From: an uncultured Clostridia bacterium
Lineage (GTDB): Bacteria > Bacillota > Clostridia > Christensenellales > Aristaeellaceae
Direction: 5' to 3'
DNA: 32,816 bases
NCBI GenBank assembly: GCA_904420265.1
Contig: CAJFUU010000191.1
Span: forward strand, 1-32,816
In this document: piece by piece, positions 8,634 through 17,246 of the stretch
Numbering within the stretch: position 1 is the stretch's first letter
Layout: each line of letters starts with the position of its first letter
Program-made: the position numbers and the translations under genes
Notes under the pieces: model-generated
The model's input: only the letters and a program-made list of their open reading frames with translations
What the model was told of the DNA's origin: nothing
The model's database searches: none

Positions 8634-10115
8634 ATGAAGTTGCTGTGGGGGGATATACACAATCACTGCGCGATTACTTACGGCCTTGGCAGTCTGGACA
8701 ATGCCCTGGAGGTCGCCCGCAGACATCTGGACTTTGTTAGCGTTACGCCGCATGCCTTCTGGCCGGACATTCCCCCGCGGGAACCGCGCACAGAATTTCT
8801 GGTCGACTTTCACGAAGAGGGATTTGCCAAGATTGCGCGCAATTGGAAGGCGGTTCGCCAGGCAATTGATGACGCCGACAATCCAGGTGCGTTTTCAACG
8901 CTGTTCAGCTTTGAGATGCACTCCAGCCGCTATGGCGATCACCACTTTGTTTCGCCCGATTCCACCCTGGAAATCGCCCGGCGCGACACGCCGCGAGAGG
9001 TAATTCTGGCCAACGCTGCCCGCGCGATTGCCGTGCCGCACCACATCGGCTATACGCCCGGCTATCGCGGCATTGACTGGGAGGCGTTTGATGAAAAGAT
9101 TACCCCTGTGGTGGAGGTCGTTTCCAAACATGGCTGCGCCATGCACGAAAACAGCGGCTTTCCCTATTACCACGACATGGGGCCGCTGGATTCGCGCAAC
9201 ACGGCTTTTTCCGGGCTGCGTCAGGGCAAACGCTTTGGCTTTGTGGGCTCGACCGACCACCATGCGGGCTTTCCCGGTTCTTTTGGCGATGGCAAGGTTG
9301 CGGTACTGGCGCGCGCCAACACGCGCGAGGATATCTTTGACGCGTTGAAAAGGCGCAATTGTTATGCTGTAACGGGTAGCCGCATCCGGTGCTCTTTTTC
9401 CCTCAATGACGCCATCATGGGCGAAGAGATTGCCGCAAGGGACAGCTACGACCTGGCCTACGCTGTGGAGGCCAGCGCTGCAATCGACCGCATGGTGATT
9501 TTCCGCAACCTTGAGCCGATGCATATTGTCGATGGCTGGAAACTCCCCGCGCGCGGCGGGCGTTACAAGTTGCGCCTGGAACTGGGATGGGGCGACAATG
9601 GCGAAGAAAGCTACCCTTGGCATGTGCGCCTGCGCGTGGACGGCGGCCGGCTATGCGGCAGCGAGATTGGCGTGCGCGGCAGGAGCGTGATTTCGCCAAC
9701 GCAGCGCATGCAGGGCGGCGAGGAGATTAACCGCCCGCGTTTTACGCCGGTGGAAATGGAGGGGCAGGAGGCACACTTCTTCTGCGAGACATTCCGCAAC
9801 AATTCCACCCTCAGCCCGTCCACGGCGCTGATGATCTGCGAAGTGGAAGGTATGCCGTCCACGCGCGTACTCTATGAAATTAATGGCCGCCGCGTAGAGG
9901 CTACAATTGCGCAGCTTTTGCAAAACGGCTTGTCGGAACAGGTCATGCCCTACAATTCGCAGGCGTTCAAGATACACACGGCCGTGCCCTGCGGGAAATA
10001 CGCCATTGAGGGCGCGCTGCATTTTCCGGACGACGGCGCGGGATTCTATCACATGGAAGTTCGTCAGTTTGATGGGGATGCCGCGTATGTCTCCCCGATA
10101 TTTATCAAGCGCTGA
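8634..10115 (+). CDS. PHP-fold metal-dependent hydrolase-like protein
   Basis: This protein has 493 residues. The N-terminal ~260 residues show polymerase-and-histidinol-phosphatase-type metal motifs: GDIHNH (Asp7, His9, His11), VTPH (His40), FSFEMH, AVPHHIG, HENSG and GSTDHH. This resembles DUF3604/PHP metallohydrolases, which hydrolyse phosphoesters or other bonds with two or three metal ions. The C-terminal ~230 residues look beta-rich and have no family I recognise. I chose the ATG at 8634, with GGAGGG 7 bases upstream. An in-frame ATG at 8598 is possible, and a longer open frame to 8436 would overlap the AraC gene. It is the first gene of the train, and no signal peptide is visible. The reaction is unknown. 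Confidence 0.82.
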   Translation: MKLLWGDIHNHCAITYGLGSLDNALEVARRHLDFVSVTPHAFWPDIPPREPRTEFLVDFHEEGFAKIARNWKAVRQAIDDADNPGAFSTLFSFEMHSSRYGDHHFVSPDSTLEIARRDTPREVILANAARAIAVPHHIGYTPGYRGIDWEAFDEKITPVVEVVSKHGCAMHENSGFPYYHDMGPLDSRNTAFSGLRQGKRFGFVGSTDHHAGFPGSFGDGKVAVLARANTREDIFDALKRRNCYAVTGSRIRCSFSLNDAIMGEEIAARDSYDLAYAVEASAAIDRMVIFRNLEPMHIVDGWKLPARGGRYKLRLELGWGDNGEESYPWHVRLRVDGGRLCGSEIGVRGRSVISPTQRMQGGEEINRPRFTPVEMEGQEAHFFCETFRNNSTLSPSTALMICEVEGMPSTRVLYEINGRRVEATIAQLLQNGLSEQVMPYNSQAFKIHTAVPCGKYAIEGALHFPDDGAGFYHMEVRQFDGDAAYVSPIFIKR

Positions 10116-10128
10116 AGGAGGAGAGGCG

Positions 10129-10959
10129 ATGGAAGTGGTGCTCGTTGGGAACTGCGCGCCGGCGCAGGAGTTGTTTCTCGTCGGAGAGGCCGAGGGGCTG
10201 CGGCGTGGCGAGACGGCGGGACAAGGACAGACCGCATTTTTGTGCTGCGAGGCCGAGGAACTTGAATCGCGCGCGACAGCATTGGCGCGCGACGGGGCGG
10301 ATGTCGTCCTGCCTGGCTGGATGGCGGCGTGTAGTGCGGCGCTTCTCCGCCTGGACGCTGCGTTCTCCGACTATGGCCGCAAGCTGCGAGTGCTATTCCT
10401 GGAACGCTATTTGAGCGATGTGCGCGATGTTGCACGCATGCTTGCACGGGGAAACATGGGTAGAATCGGCATGGTTGACTTTCTGCGCGCTTGGCCATGT
10501 GCGAAGCAGAACGCGCTGTATCCCCTGGCCGAGGGGTTGGGCGTGGTCACGGGTTGGTTTGGAATGCCGCAGACGGCGCGCATCTATCTCGCGCAAGAAG
10601 AGCAGACGCGCTGCGCAACGCTCACAGCGCGCTTTGCAGGCGGTGAACTTTTGAATTTGCAGGCCGTGTGTTCGCCGGCACAGCGCGGTTGGGACATGAT
10701 CTATGAACTGAGCGGCTCGCAGGGCAACCTTTGCCACGACGCATGCAGGGCGCGTTGGGTTCGCTATAGCAATGCTTCGGGCGACGCCCCGGCGGAGCGT
10801 TTTGCGCTGCTGGGCACAGGGGTATGTCCGCTGCGCGCGGCGCTGCGGGCGCTTCCTGGCTTGCTTGCGGAACAAGCGCCGGGCTTGGACGAAGAAGCGC
10901 GCGCCGTCGCGCAGGTCGTTGAACGCGCGCTTGGAGAGGAGGCTGTGACCGATGCGTAA
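10129..10959 (+). CDS. Degenerate Gfo/Idh/MocA-like protein
   Basis: This 276-residue protein resembles the second half of Gfo/Idh/MocA oxidoreductases. The stretch RVLFLERYLSDVRDVARML followed by GNMGRIGMVDF matches the family's 'R-x-x-P...G.iG.i' region. A later segment, SGSQGNLCHD, matches the 'GtkGsl' strand. The N-terminal part has no G-x-G-x-x-G, no E-K-P motif and no catalytic Asp/His pair, and is about 50-100 residues shorter than its neighbours. It is therefore probably not a redox enzyme on its own and may be a partner subunit or a decayed copy. The start has AAGGAGGAG upstream and lies 13 bases after the PHP gene. Its 3' end overlaps the next oxidoreductase by 8 bases. Confidence 0.75.
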   Translation: MEVVLVGNCAPAQELFLVGEAEGLRRGETAGQGQTAFLCCEAEELESRATALARDGADVVLPGWMAACSAALLRLDAAFSDYGRKLRVLFLERYLSDVRDVARMLARGNMGRIGMVDFLRAWPCAKQNALYPLAEGLGVVTGWFGMPQTARIYLAQEEQTRCATLTARFAGGELLNLQAVCSPAQRGWDMIYELSGSQGNLCHDACRARWVRYSNASGDAPAERFALLGTGVCPLRAALRALPGLLAEQAPGLDEEARAVAQVVERALGEEAVTDA

Positions 10960-11932
10960 GATCAGGGTCTGTATCCTGAGCGTGGCGCATGTACACACGC
11001 CGACCTATGTGCGTTGTCTACGGCATAATCCTGGCGCGGAGATCGTCGGTTTTTATGATGAAGATGCCGAGCGCGCACAGGCGTTTGCGCAAGAGCAAGG
11101 AGTCAAGCGTTTTTGCGATGCGCGGAAGCTTCTGGAGGAGGAAAAACCGGACGTGGCGCTGGTGTGCGCCCAGAACATGCGTCATGCCCGCTGGGTGAAA
11201 ATGGCCGCCGACGCTGGTGTGGACGTGCTGTGTGAAAAACCGCTGGGAGTGGGAGGCATGGACGCCCAGGATATGATTGACCACTGCCGGCGGCGGGGTG
11301 TGCGGCTGATGACGGCAATGTGCAACCGCTACATTCACGCCTATCGGGAGGCAGCAAACGCAGTGCGCGAAGGCAGGATTGGGCGGCTTGTCGCGGTGTT
11401 TGCCAGCAACAAAGGAACGATGCCGGGCGGATGGTTTGTCCAGCGGGAGGAGTCGGGCGGCGGCTGTATCATCGATCATACGGTACACGTGGCCGACCTG
11501 ATGAATTGCCTTGTAGGCGCGTTGCCCGAGGAGGTCTGGGCGCTTGAGGGCCACAACCTGTTTTCCATGGACGTGGAAGACTGCGCGGTGATAAACATGC
11601 GCTATCCAGGGGGCGTGCTGGTAACCCTGGACGCGAGTTGGTCGCGCACAAGGCACTTCCCCTATGGGCGGGACCTGACGCTGCGGCTGGTCGGCACCAA
11701 AGGCAATATATATGTGGACTATTTTTCTCCCAACAACGAGGTATACGCCCCCGGCGAGCGTATTTACAGCTACTACGCCGAGGACAAGGACCAGATGATG
11801 ATCGACGATTTGATTCAGTGCTATCAGGAGGGCAGGCCTTTTGGCATCACCGGAGAGGATGGCCGCGACTGTGCGCTTGTGGCGGAGGCGGCGTATCGCT
11901 CGCTCAAGGCCAAAGCGCCGGTGCGGCTATGA
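10952..11932 (+). CDS. Gfo/Idh/MocA family oxidoreductase (copy 1)
   Basis: This 326-residue NAD(P)-dependent sugar or cyclitol oxidoreductase has a Rossmann half followed by the alpha/beta C-terminal half. It carries the catalytic Lys96 in CEKPLG and the Asp175/His179 pair in GGGCIIDHTVHVAD. The usual glycine-rich loop is replaced by SVAHVHTPTY, a variant it shares with copy 3. Members of the family oxidise or reduce ring hydroxyls of sugars and inositols in the cytoplasm. The start overlaps the previous stop by 8 bases, with GAGAGGAGG 9 bases upstream. The exact substrate cannot be read from sequence. Confidence 0.9.
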   Translation: MRKIRVCILSVAHVHTPTYVRCLRHNPGAEIVGFYDEDAERAQAFAQEQGVKRFCDARKLLEEEKPDVALVCAQNMRHARWVKMAADAGVDVLCEKPLGVGGMDAQDMIDHCRRRGVRLMTAMCNRYIHAYREAANAVREGRIGRLVAVFASNKGTMPGGWFVQREESGGGCIIDHTVHVADLMNCLVGALPEEVWALEGHNLFSMDVEDCAVINMRYPGGVLVTLDASWSRTRHFPYGRDLTLRLVGTKGNIYVDYFSPNNEVYAPGERIYSYYAEDKDQMMIDDLIQCYQEGRPFGITGEDGRDCALVAEAAYRSLKAKAPVRL

Positions 11933-11964
11933 GGACGGAGCAAGCATAAGGGAGGAAAAGACGC

Positions 11965-13098
11965 ATGGCGAAGGGGAAATTGAAAGTTGCGTTCATTAGC
12001 GGCGGTATGATCAGCAATGCCGCCCACATACCCGCTTATCGCAACCTGGCGGACAAGGTTGAGATCGTCGCCGTGTGCGATATTTACGAGCCGACCGCAC
12101 GCGCCACGGCGCAGCGCTGGGAAATCCCCTCTTGGTATACCGATGCTGCGGAAATGCTGGAAAGGGAAAAGCCTGATTTGGTCAGCGTATGCACATCCAA
12201 CGCCGCGCACAAGGCGATGTCGCTCCTGGCGCTGGAAAGCGGCGCCAACGTCCTGTGCGAAAAGCCGTTGGCATTTCGCTATACCGATGCCAAGGAACTG
12301 TTTGATACCGCGGCGCGACAGGGCAGGATGCTGGTAACGTGCCAATCTTCGCGCTTTACGCCGGAATATTTGGATGCGCGGGAACTGGCTGAGCACGGCT
12401 GCCTCGGCAACGTCTACTTTGCCGAAGTCAGCCGCATTCGCCGTCGCGGCGTGCCAACCTGGGGCAATTTTCACCGCAAGGACATCAATGGCGGCGGCGC
12501 GTTTTGTGACATAGGCGTGCATGTGCTCGACGCGGTGGTGTGGATCATGGGCAATCCGAAGATGAAGAGCGTTTCCGGAGCGATGAGCAGTGTGCTCACC
12601 CGCAAGGGAGAGAATCTGGTCACCAGTTTAAGCGAAGCCGGCGCGCCGCTTGGACGCTTCGGCGGTCGTTGCAGCTATACGCCCGACCAGTTCGAAACCG
12701 AGGAGTTTGCCGCCGGCAGCATTCGGTTTGAAAACGACGCCATGCTCAACTTCAAGGTTGCCTGGGCGGTCAACCTGCCCGTGAGCAACGCCATCAGCGT
12801 GGTGGGCGAGCGTGCAGGGCTCCTTTTGCCTGAATTCAGGCTGCTTTCGACCTATGACCGCTACCAGGCGGATATACTGCCCCGCCGCTTTAACGACGAG
12901 CGCAAGTATGCCGACAAAACCTTTAACGGTCACTGGCGCCTGATTGAAAACTACGTCAACGCCCTTCTGGGGTTGGAGGAGCCAATGATTCGGCCAGAGG
13001 AGACGCTCAACGTCTCGGCGATTATTGACGCCTTCTATCGCTCGGCACAGTTGGGACGCGAGGTGCGTTTTGACGAACTGACGCAATCGCCGGCCTGA
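11965..13098 (+). CDS. Gfo/Idh/MocA family oxidoreductase (copy 2)
   Basis: This 377-residue protein is the most canonical of the oxidoreductases here. It has the nucleotide loop ISGGMISNAAH, the acidic VAVCD strand end, Lys100 in CEKPLA, and GGGAFCDIGVHVLD with Asp182 and His186. The Lys/Asp/His set is that of inositol- and sugar-dehydrogenases, supporting oxidation of a secondary alcohol with NAD(P). It sits 32 bases after copy 1 with GGGAGG before the ATG. Because three complete family members are adjacent and differ in their active sites, they probably act on different positions or intermediates, or work as an oxidation-reduction pair. Confidence 0.92.
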   Translation: MAKGKLKVAFISGGMISNAAHIPAYRNLADKVEIVAVCDIYEPTARATAQRWEIPSWYTDAAEMLEREKPDLVSVCTSNAAHKAMSLLALESGANVLCEKPLAFRYTDAKELFDTAARQGRMLVTCQSSRFTPEYLDARELAEHGCLGNVYFAEVSRIRRRGVPTWGNFHRKDINGGGAFCDIGVHVLDAVVWIMGNPKMKSVSGAMSSVLTRKGENLVTSLSEAGAPLGRFGGRCSYTPDQFETEEFAAGSIRFENDAMLNFKVAWAVNLPVSNAISVVGERAGLLLPEFRLLSTYDRYQADILPRRFNDERKYADKTFNGHWRLIENYVNALLGLEEPMIRPEETLNVSAIIDAFYRSAQLGREVRFDELTQSPA

Positions 13099-13112
13099 AA
13101 GGAGGATGAGCC

Positions 13113-14246
13113 ATGGGAAGACCGCTCCGGGCCGTGGTGATCGGAGCCGCGCATGTACACATTTTGGAGGTGTGCAAGTACGTAAACGACTGCGAGGAGA
13201 TGGAATTGGCAGGCGTGGCAGACGTGGCGCCGGCCGACGCCCCGGATCTGGAGTGCGACGGGCCTTATACGCGCAGGTGGAATTTGGAGTTTGTGCGCCG
13301 TTACGGCGCGAACGTCTATGACGATTACCAGGATATGCTTGAGCAGGTACGGCCGGATTTGGCGCTGATCACCACCGAGAACTGCATGCACGTGGAGGTG
13401 GCGCACGCCTGCATTGAGCGCGGGGTGAGCGTGTGCGTGGAAAAACCCATGGCTTGCGACTTGGCCGGGGCGCTTAAGATAGCGCGCCTGGCGCGTGAGA
13501 GAGGCGTCGAAGTGTTTGTTAACTGGCCAATCGCCTGGCGCGAGTGGCTCTACCGGATGAAGGACGTGCTGGATTCCGGCCGTATGGGACCGCTGATCAA
13601 GGTGCGCTATCTTGCGGGGCAGACGGGCCCGCTCGGCCCGGGCGCGCTGCACCGGGGAACGGATGGGAAAAAGGCCGAAGAGATGGCCCCGGCGCAAAAA
13701 TCGCGGACCTGGTGGTACCAGAAGGACCACGGCGGCGGCGCGTTTCTGGATATGTGCTGCTATGGCAGCATGATGAGCGTGTGGTTGACCGGGAGCGAGT
13801 GCCAGGCCGTGTCGGCCATGTGCGGCAATTTTGCGCATGACTGGAGCGACGTGGAGGACAACGGTATAATGCTTTTGCGCTTTCCCAAAAGCGTCGCGGT
13901 CGTAGAAGGCACTTGGACGACGCCGGCGGCAGCGATCGCGCCGGGACCGGAAATCTTCTGCCGCGGCGGAGTTATCGCCTGTGAGCGGCGCGGCGCGCAA
14001 GTGGCAGTATATCTGACCGACCTGTACGGAAACGTCGAGTACCTTCCCGACATCGCGCCCGACCCGGCCCTGCGCAATATCGCCTGCGCATTTGCGGCCT
14101 ATCGCCTGCATGGGCGGGAGATGCCGCCGATCACGCGGCTGGAAAACAACCTTCGTTCGATGGCGATTCTCGACGCGGGACTGCGTTCGGTGCGCAGCGG
14201 AAAAACCGAACTGGTTGACAACGCGGTTTGGGGGAACATGGGATGA
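13113..14246 (+). CDS. Gfo/Idh/MocA family oxidoreductase (copy 3)
   Basis: This 377-residue protein has the variant nucleotide loop GAAHVHILEV, Lys111 in VEKPMA, and GGGAFLDMCCYGSM, where Tyr217 stands in the place of the usual His. A Lys/Tyr pair is known in the glucose-fructose oxidoreductase branch of the family, so this is likely an active variant and not a dead one. An insertion rich in Gly and Pro (about 168-198) lies before the catalytic segment. AAAGGAGG precedes the start. The gene ends in an ATGA overlap with the GRE activase gene, so synthesis of the two is probably coupled, which ties this enzyme to the radical chemistry step. Confidence 0.9.
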   Translation: MGRPLRAVVIGAAHVHILEVCKYVNDCEEMELAGVADVAPADAPDLECDGPYTRRWNLEFVRRYGANVYDDYQDMLEQVRPDLALITTENCMHVEVAHACIERGVSVCVEKPMACDLAGALKIARLARERGVEVFVNWPIAWREWLYRMKDVLDSGRMGPLIKVRYLAGQTGPLGPGALHRGTDGKKAEEMAPAQKSRTWWYQKDHGGGAFLDMCCYGSMMSVWLTGSECQAVSAMCGNFAHDWSDVEDNGIMLLRFPKSVAVVEGTWTTPAAAIAPGPEIFCRGGVIACERRGAQVAVYLTDLYGNVEYLPDIAPDPALRNIACAFAAYRLHGREMPPITRLENNLRSMAILDAGLRSVRSGKTELVDNAVWGNMG

Positions 14247-15085
14247 AACGCACGGCGATGATTGCTGACATCCAGCGCAGCAGCGTGCACGATGGCCCGG
14301 GATTTCGCACAACGGTGTTTTTCAAGGGGTGCCAAATGCGTTGCGCATGGTGCCACAATCCGGAGACGATCTCCTTTCAACGGCAGATTCTTCGCTATCC
14401 TGAAAAGTGCATCGGCTGCGGGTATTGCGAGGAGGGCTGTTTTTCGGGGGCGCAGGTCGTCTGCGGACGGGAGATGTCCGTAGAGGACGTATTTGCACAG
14501 ATCGAAGAAGACCGCCCCTATTACGGCGAAGAGGGCGGCGTGACGCTTTCGGGCGGCGAACCGCTGTGCCAGGCGCAATTTGCTTTGGCGCTGATCGAGC
14601 GATGCCGTGGGGAGGGCATTGGCTGCGCGATGGAGAGTAATCTTTCAGTGGATTGGGAAGTCGCGCGACCGGTTGTGGAGCGATTATCGCTGCTGATGGC
14701 CGACCTGAAGGTCTGGGACGAGGCGTTGCACTGCCGTTATACAGGGCTGGGCAATCGCCTGGTGTGCGAAAATCTTGTCCGCACGCAGGAGACCGGCGTG
14801 CCACTGATTCTGCGCACGCCGGTCGTACCCGGCGTCAACGCCACCAACAAAGAGATCGGCGAAATCGCCGCCTTTGCCCGCGGGCTTTCCAACCTGCGCT
14901 ATTACGAATTGCTCAGCTATCATCCGCTGGGGCTTGACAAGGCGCGGGCACTGGGCCGCGAGATATGTGAATTTGATAGACCTACGCGCGAGACGATGCT
15001 TTCCTTGGCCGAAACGGCGCAGGCCATCGGCATTCCTGTGGTCATTAACGGCGTGAGACTGGAGGCTTTTCGGAAGGAAGGGTAG
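14243..15085 (+). CDS. Glycyl radical enzyme activase (radical SAM)
   Basis: This 280-residue radical SAM enzyme is predicted to install the glycyl radical on the GRE encoded next. The SAM cluster motif is C-x3-C-x2-C (Cys30, Cys34, Cys37), preceded by VHDGPGFRTTVFFKGC, typical of PFL-type activases, and followed by LSGGEPL. The ferredoxin-like insert has only one full cluster motif (Cys56, 59, 62, 66), whereas many GRE activases carry two. The gene therefore encodes a one-auxiliary-cluster type. I chose the ATG at 14243, in an ATGA overlap with the previous stop and with GGGGGA upstream. An in-frame ATG at 14228 is less likely. Confidence 0.93.
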   Translation: MKRTAMIADIQRSSVHDGPGFRTTVFFKGCQMRCAWCHNPETISFQRQILRYPEKCIGCGYCEEGCFSGAQVVCGREMSVEDVFAQIEEDRPYYGEEGGVTLSGGEPLCQAQFALALIERCRGEGIGCAMESNLSVDWEVARPVVERLSLLMADLKVWDEALHCRYTGLGNRLVCENLVRTQETGVPLILRTPVVPGVNATNKEIGEIAAFARGLSNLRYYELLSYHPLGLDKARALGREICEFDRPTRETMLSLAETAQAIGIPVVINGVRLEAFRKEG

Positions 15086-15089
15086 ACGC

Positions 15090-17246
15090 ATGGCGGAATG
15101 GACATACCGACAGCGCATGGAGAGCCTGCGCAAGACCAAGCAGAAGCACACCTTTGCCAAGCGGGAACAGAAGGGGTATACCGACGAAGATGACTACGGA
15201 AACATACCGGTGCCGCCGGAGTTTTGTTTCCGCCCCCAGCCCAACAGCCCCAACGGAGGCATCTATGGCTACGACGGTCTTTCACGGGCGTTGGAAGGGA
15301 TGCTGGACGCCTATCCAATTTACGTCGATCCACTGGAGATGCTGTGCGGACGTTGGAGCAAGTTGTTGACCGATTACCGCGCCGACACGCGCTGGGATGA
15401 GGTGCGCTTTCCCTATGACGACCTCAAACCCCTGCAAGAGTTCTACGACATCACAAGCGGCCTGGACAACGAGGCGCACTGCACGCCGGACTTCCGTATC
15501 GGGTTGCGGCTGGGATTTGGGGGACTTTTGGAAAAGGTGCGCTTTTATCGTTGCCTTAACCCCGACCGCTCCGAATATTACGATGCCGAGGAGCGGGTGC
15601 TGTTGGCGATTCAGCGCTTCATCGGCCGTCACATCGAAAAGATCAAGGCCCTGTTGGCCGTCGAGGACCGGCCGGAGATTCGCGACAGCTTGCACCAGAT
15701 GCTCGTCGCCAATGAAAACATTGTTTCGCATCCGCCGGAGACGTTTTTGGAGGCCTGCCAGTGGACGGCATATTTTGCCAATGTCTCGCGCGCTTATAAC
15801 CGTGACGGCGCTGGCTATCAGCTCGACGTGGTGCTCACGCCGTATTACGAGCACGATGTGGCCGCGGGGACACTCGACGACGAGAAGGCGACCTTTATCC
15901 TGGCAAACCTGCTTTTAATCGACACGCGCTACTATCAGATTGCAGGGGTGGACGCCTTTGACCGGGACCAGACCTGCCGCCTGTCGTATTTGATTCTTGA
16001 GGCGGCGCACTGGCTGCGCGGCACGGCGAACCTGACGGTGCGCGTGCATGAAAACGTCTCGCGCGAGTTTTTGCGCACGGCAGTGACGTATTTGTTCCGT
16101 GACCGCTGCGCCTGGCCGCGTTTTTGCGGCGACGATGCGCTGGTCAAGGGCTTTTTGCAAAATCGCGGCGTGGACAAGCGCCTTGCCCGCGAGCGCGTCG
16201 CCTCGGGGTGTAACTGGCTGTGCGTGCCCGGGCGCGAATACTGCATCAACGACACGGTCAAAATCAACATCGCCCGCGTCTTTGACGTGGCCTTCCACGA
16301 TATGATGGACAGCCACAGCCAGCCTTCGACACAACTGCTCATGGATTACTTTCGCAGGCACCTTGAGCGCGCTGTGGACGTGACCGCGCGCGGCGTGGCG
16401 CTGCGCCTTGCGCATATCGAGCAAGTGCAGCCGGAGTTGCTGATCAACCTGCTCACCCATGGAAGCATAGAAAGCGGCACGGATATCTCGCGCTGCGCCC
16501 AGCTGCACACCATCGGCGTAGACGGCGCGGGCCTGGCCGTAGTAGCGGATTCGTTTGCCGCGCTGGAACAGCGTGTGGAGCGCGAACGGCTCGTTGGCTG
16601 GGAAGAGGTACATCAGGCGCTGCACGAGGACTTTGCCGGCATCCAGGGAGAGCGGCTGCGGCAAATGCTGGCCGCCTCCGAGCGGTACTGTCAGGGTGGA
16701 AGTCTGGGCGATCGCTGGGCGCGGCGCGTGACGGAGTGCTTTAGGCAACTGGTGCACAACCAGCCCATGCCGGAGGGCAGCCAGCTGGTGCCGGGCTGGT
16801 TCTCCTGGTCGCGCACGATTCTCTACGGCCAGCGCGTAGATGCCACGCCCAACGGCCGCCACGCTCATACGCCGATTTCCCACGGCGCCAACCCGGTTCC
16901 AGGATTTCGCAAAGACGGAGCCGTCACTGCGCAATCCACAGGCATCGCTTCGGTACAACTCAGCCTGGGCAATACCGCGCCTTTGCAACTGGAGTTCGAC
17001 CCCAGGATTTCCGAGGAGGAAGGCGGCATTGAACGCATTTTGCAACTGATTTTGCAGCATTTCCGCCTGGGAGGTACGCTGGTCAACATCAACGTGCTCG
17101 ATGGCGAGAAACTCCTGGCCGCACACAAAAACCCTGCGTTATATCCGGACTTGGTGGTGCGGGTGACGGGATTTACGGCCTATTTCGTCTCGCTTTCCAG
17201 GCAATTTCGCCAGCTCGTGGTGGATCGCTTCCTCAACGGCTTTTAG
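15090..17246 (+). CDS. Glycyl radical enzyme of unknown substrate
   Basis: This 718-residue member of the pyruvate formate-lyase superfamily is somewhat shorter than the usual ~780-850. The C-terminal radical motif is RVTGFTAYFVSL with Gly694, 25 residues from the end. Thr and Phe replace the more common Ser/Ala and Tyr around the Gly. The thiyl-radical loop reads VASGCNWLCVPGREY, with Cys374 as the likely radical Cys and Cys378 four residues on. Known GRE dehydratases and C-N or C-S lyases of the diol dehydratase, choline and hydroxyproline type have Cys-x-Glu here, and PFL has Cys-Cys. This protein has neither. It starts 4 bases after the activase stop. The context of three Gfo/Idh/MocA enzymes and a sugar importer suggests a polyhydroxylated substrate. 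The reaction is not assigned. Confidence 0.93.
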   Translation: MAEWTYRQRMESLRKTKQKHTFAKREQKGYTDEDDYGNIPVPPEFCFRPQPNSPNGGIYGYDGLSRALEGMLDAYPIYVDPLEMLCGRWSKLLTDYRADTRWDEVRFPYDDLKPLQEFYDITSGLDNEAHCTPDFRIGLRLGFGGLLEKVRFYRCLNPDRSEYYDAEERVLLAIQRFIGRHIEKIKALLAVEDRPEIRDSLHQMLVANENIVSHPPETFLEACQWTAYFANVSRAYNRDGAGYQLDVVLTPYYEHDVAAGTLDDEKATFILANLLLIDTRYYQIAGVDAFDRDQTCRLSYLILEAAHWLRGTANLTVRVHENVSREFLRTAVTYLFRDRCAWPRFCGDDALVKGFLQNRGVDKRLARERVASGCNWLCVPGREYCINDTVKINIARVFDVAFHDMMDSHSQPSTQLLMDYFRRHLERAVDVTARGVALRLAHIEQVQPELLINLLTHGSIESGTDISRCAQLHTIGVDGAGLAVVADSFAALEQRVERERLVGWEEVHQALHEDFAGIQGERLRQMLAASERYCQGGSLGDRWARRVTECFRQLVHNQPMPEGSQLVPGWFSWSRTILYGQRVDATPNGRHAHTPISHGANPVPGFRKDGAVTAQSTGIASVQLSLGNTAPLQLEFDPRISEEEGGIERILQLILQHFRLGGTLVNINVLDGEKLLAAHKNPALYPDLVVRVTGFTAYFVSLSRQFRQLVVDRFLNGF

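Noticed and set aside
13113..14246. Copy 3 as a catalytically dead oxidoreductase because the His is missing
   Set aside because: Tyr at this position is the working residue in the glucose-fructose oxidoreductase branch, so activity is likely.
15915..17126. 403-codon minus-strand frame opposite the GRE gene
   Set aside because: It is a shadow of the GRE coding frame, with no recognisable protein features.
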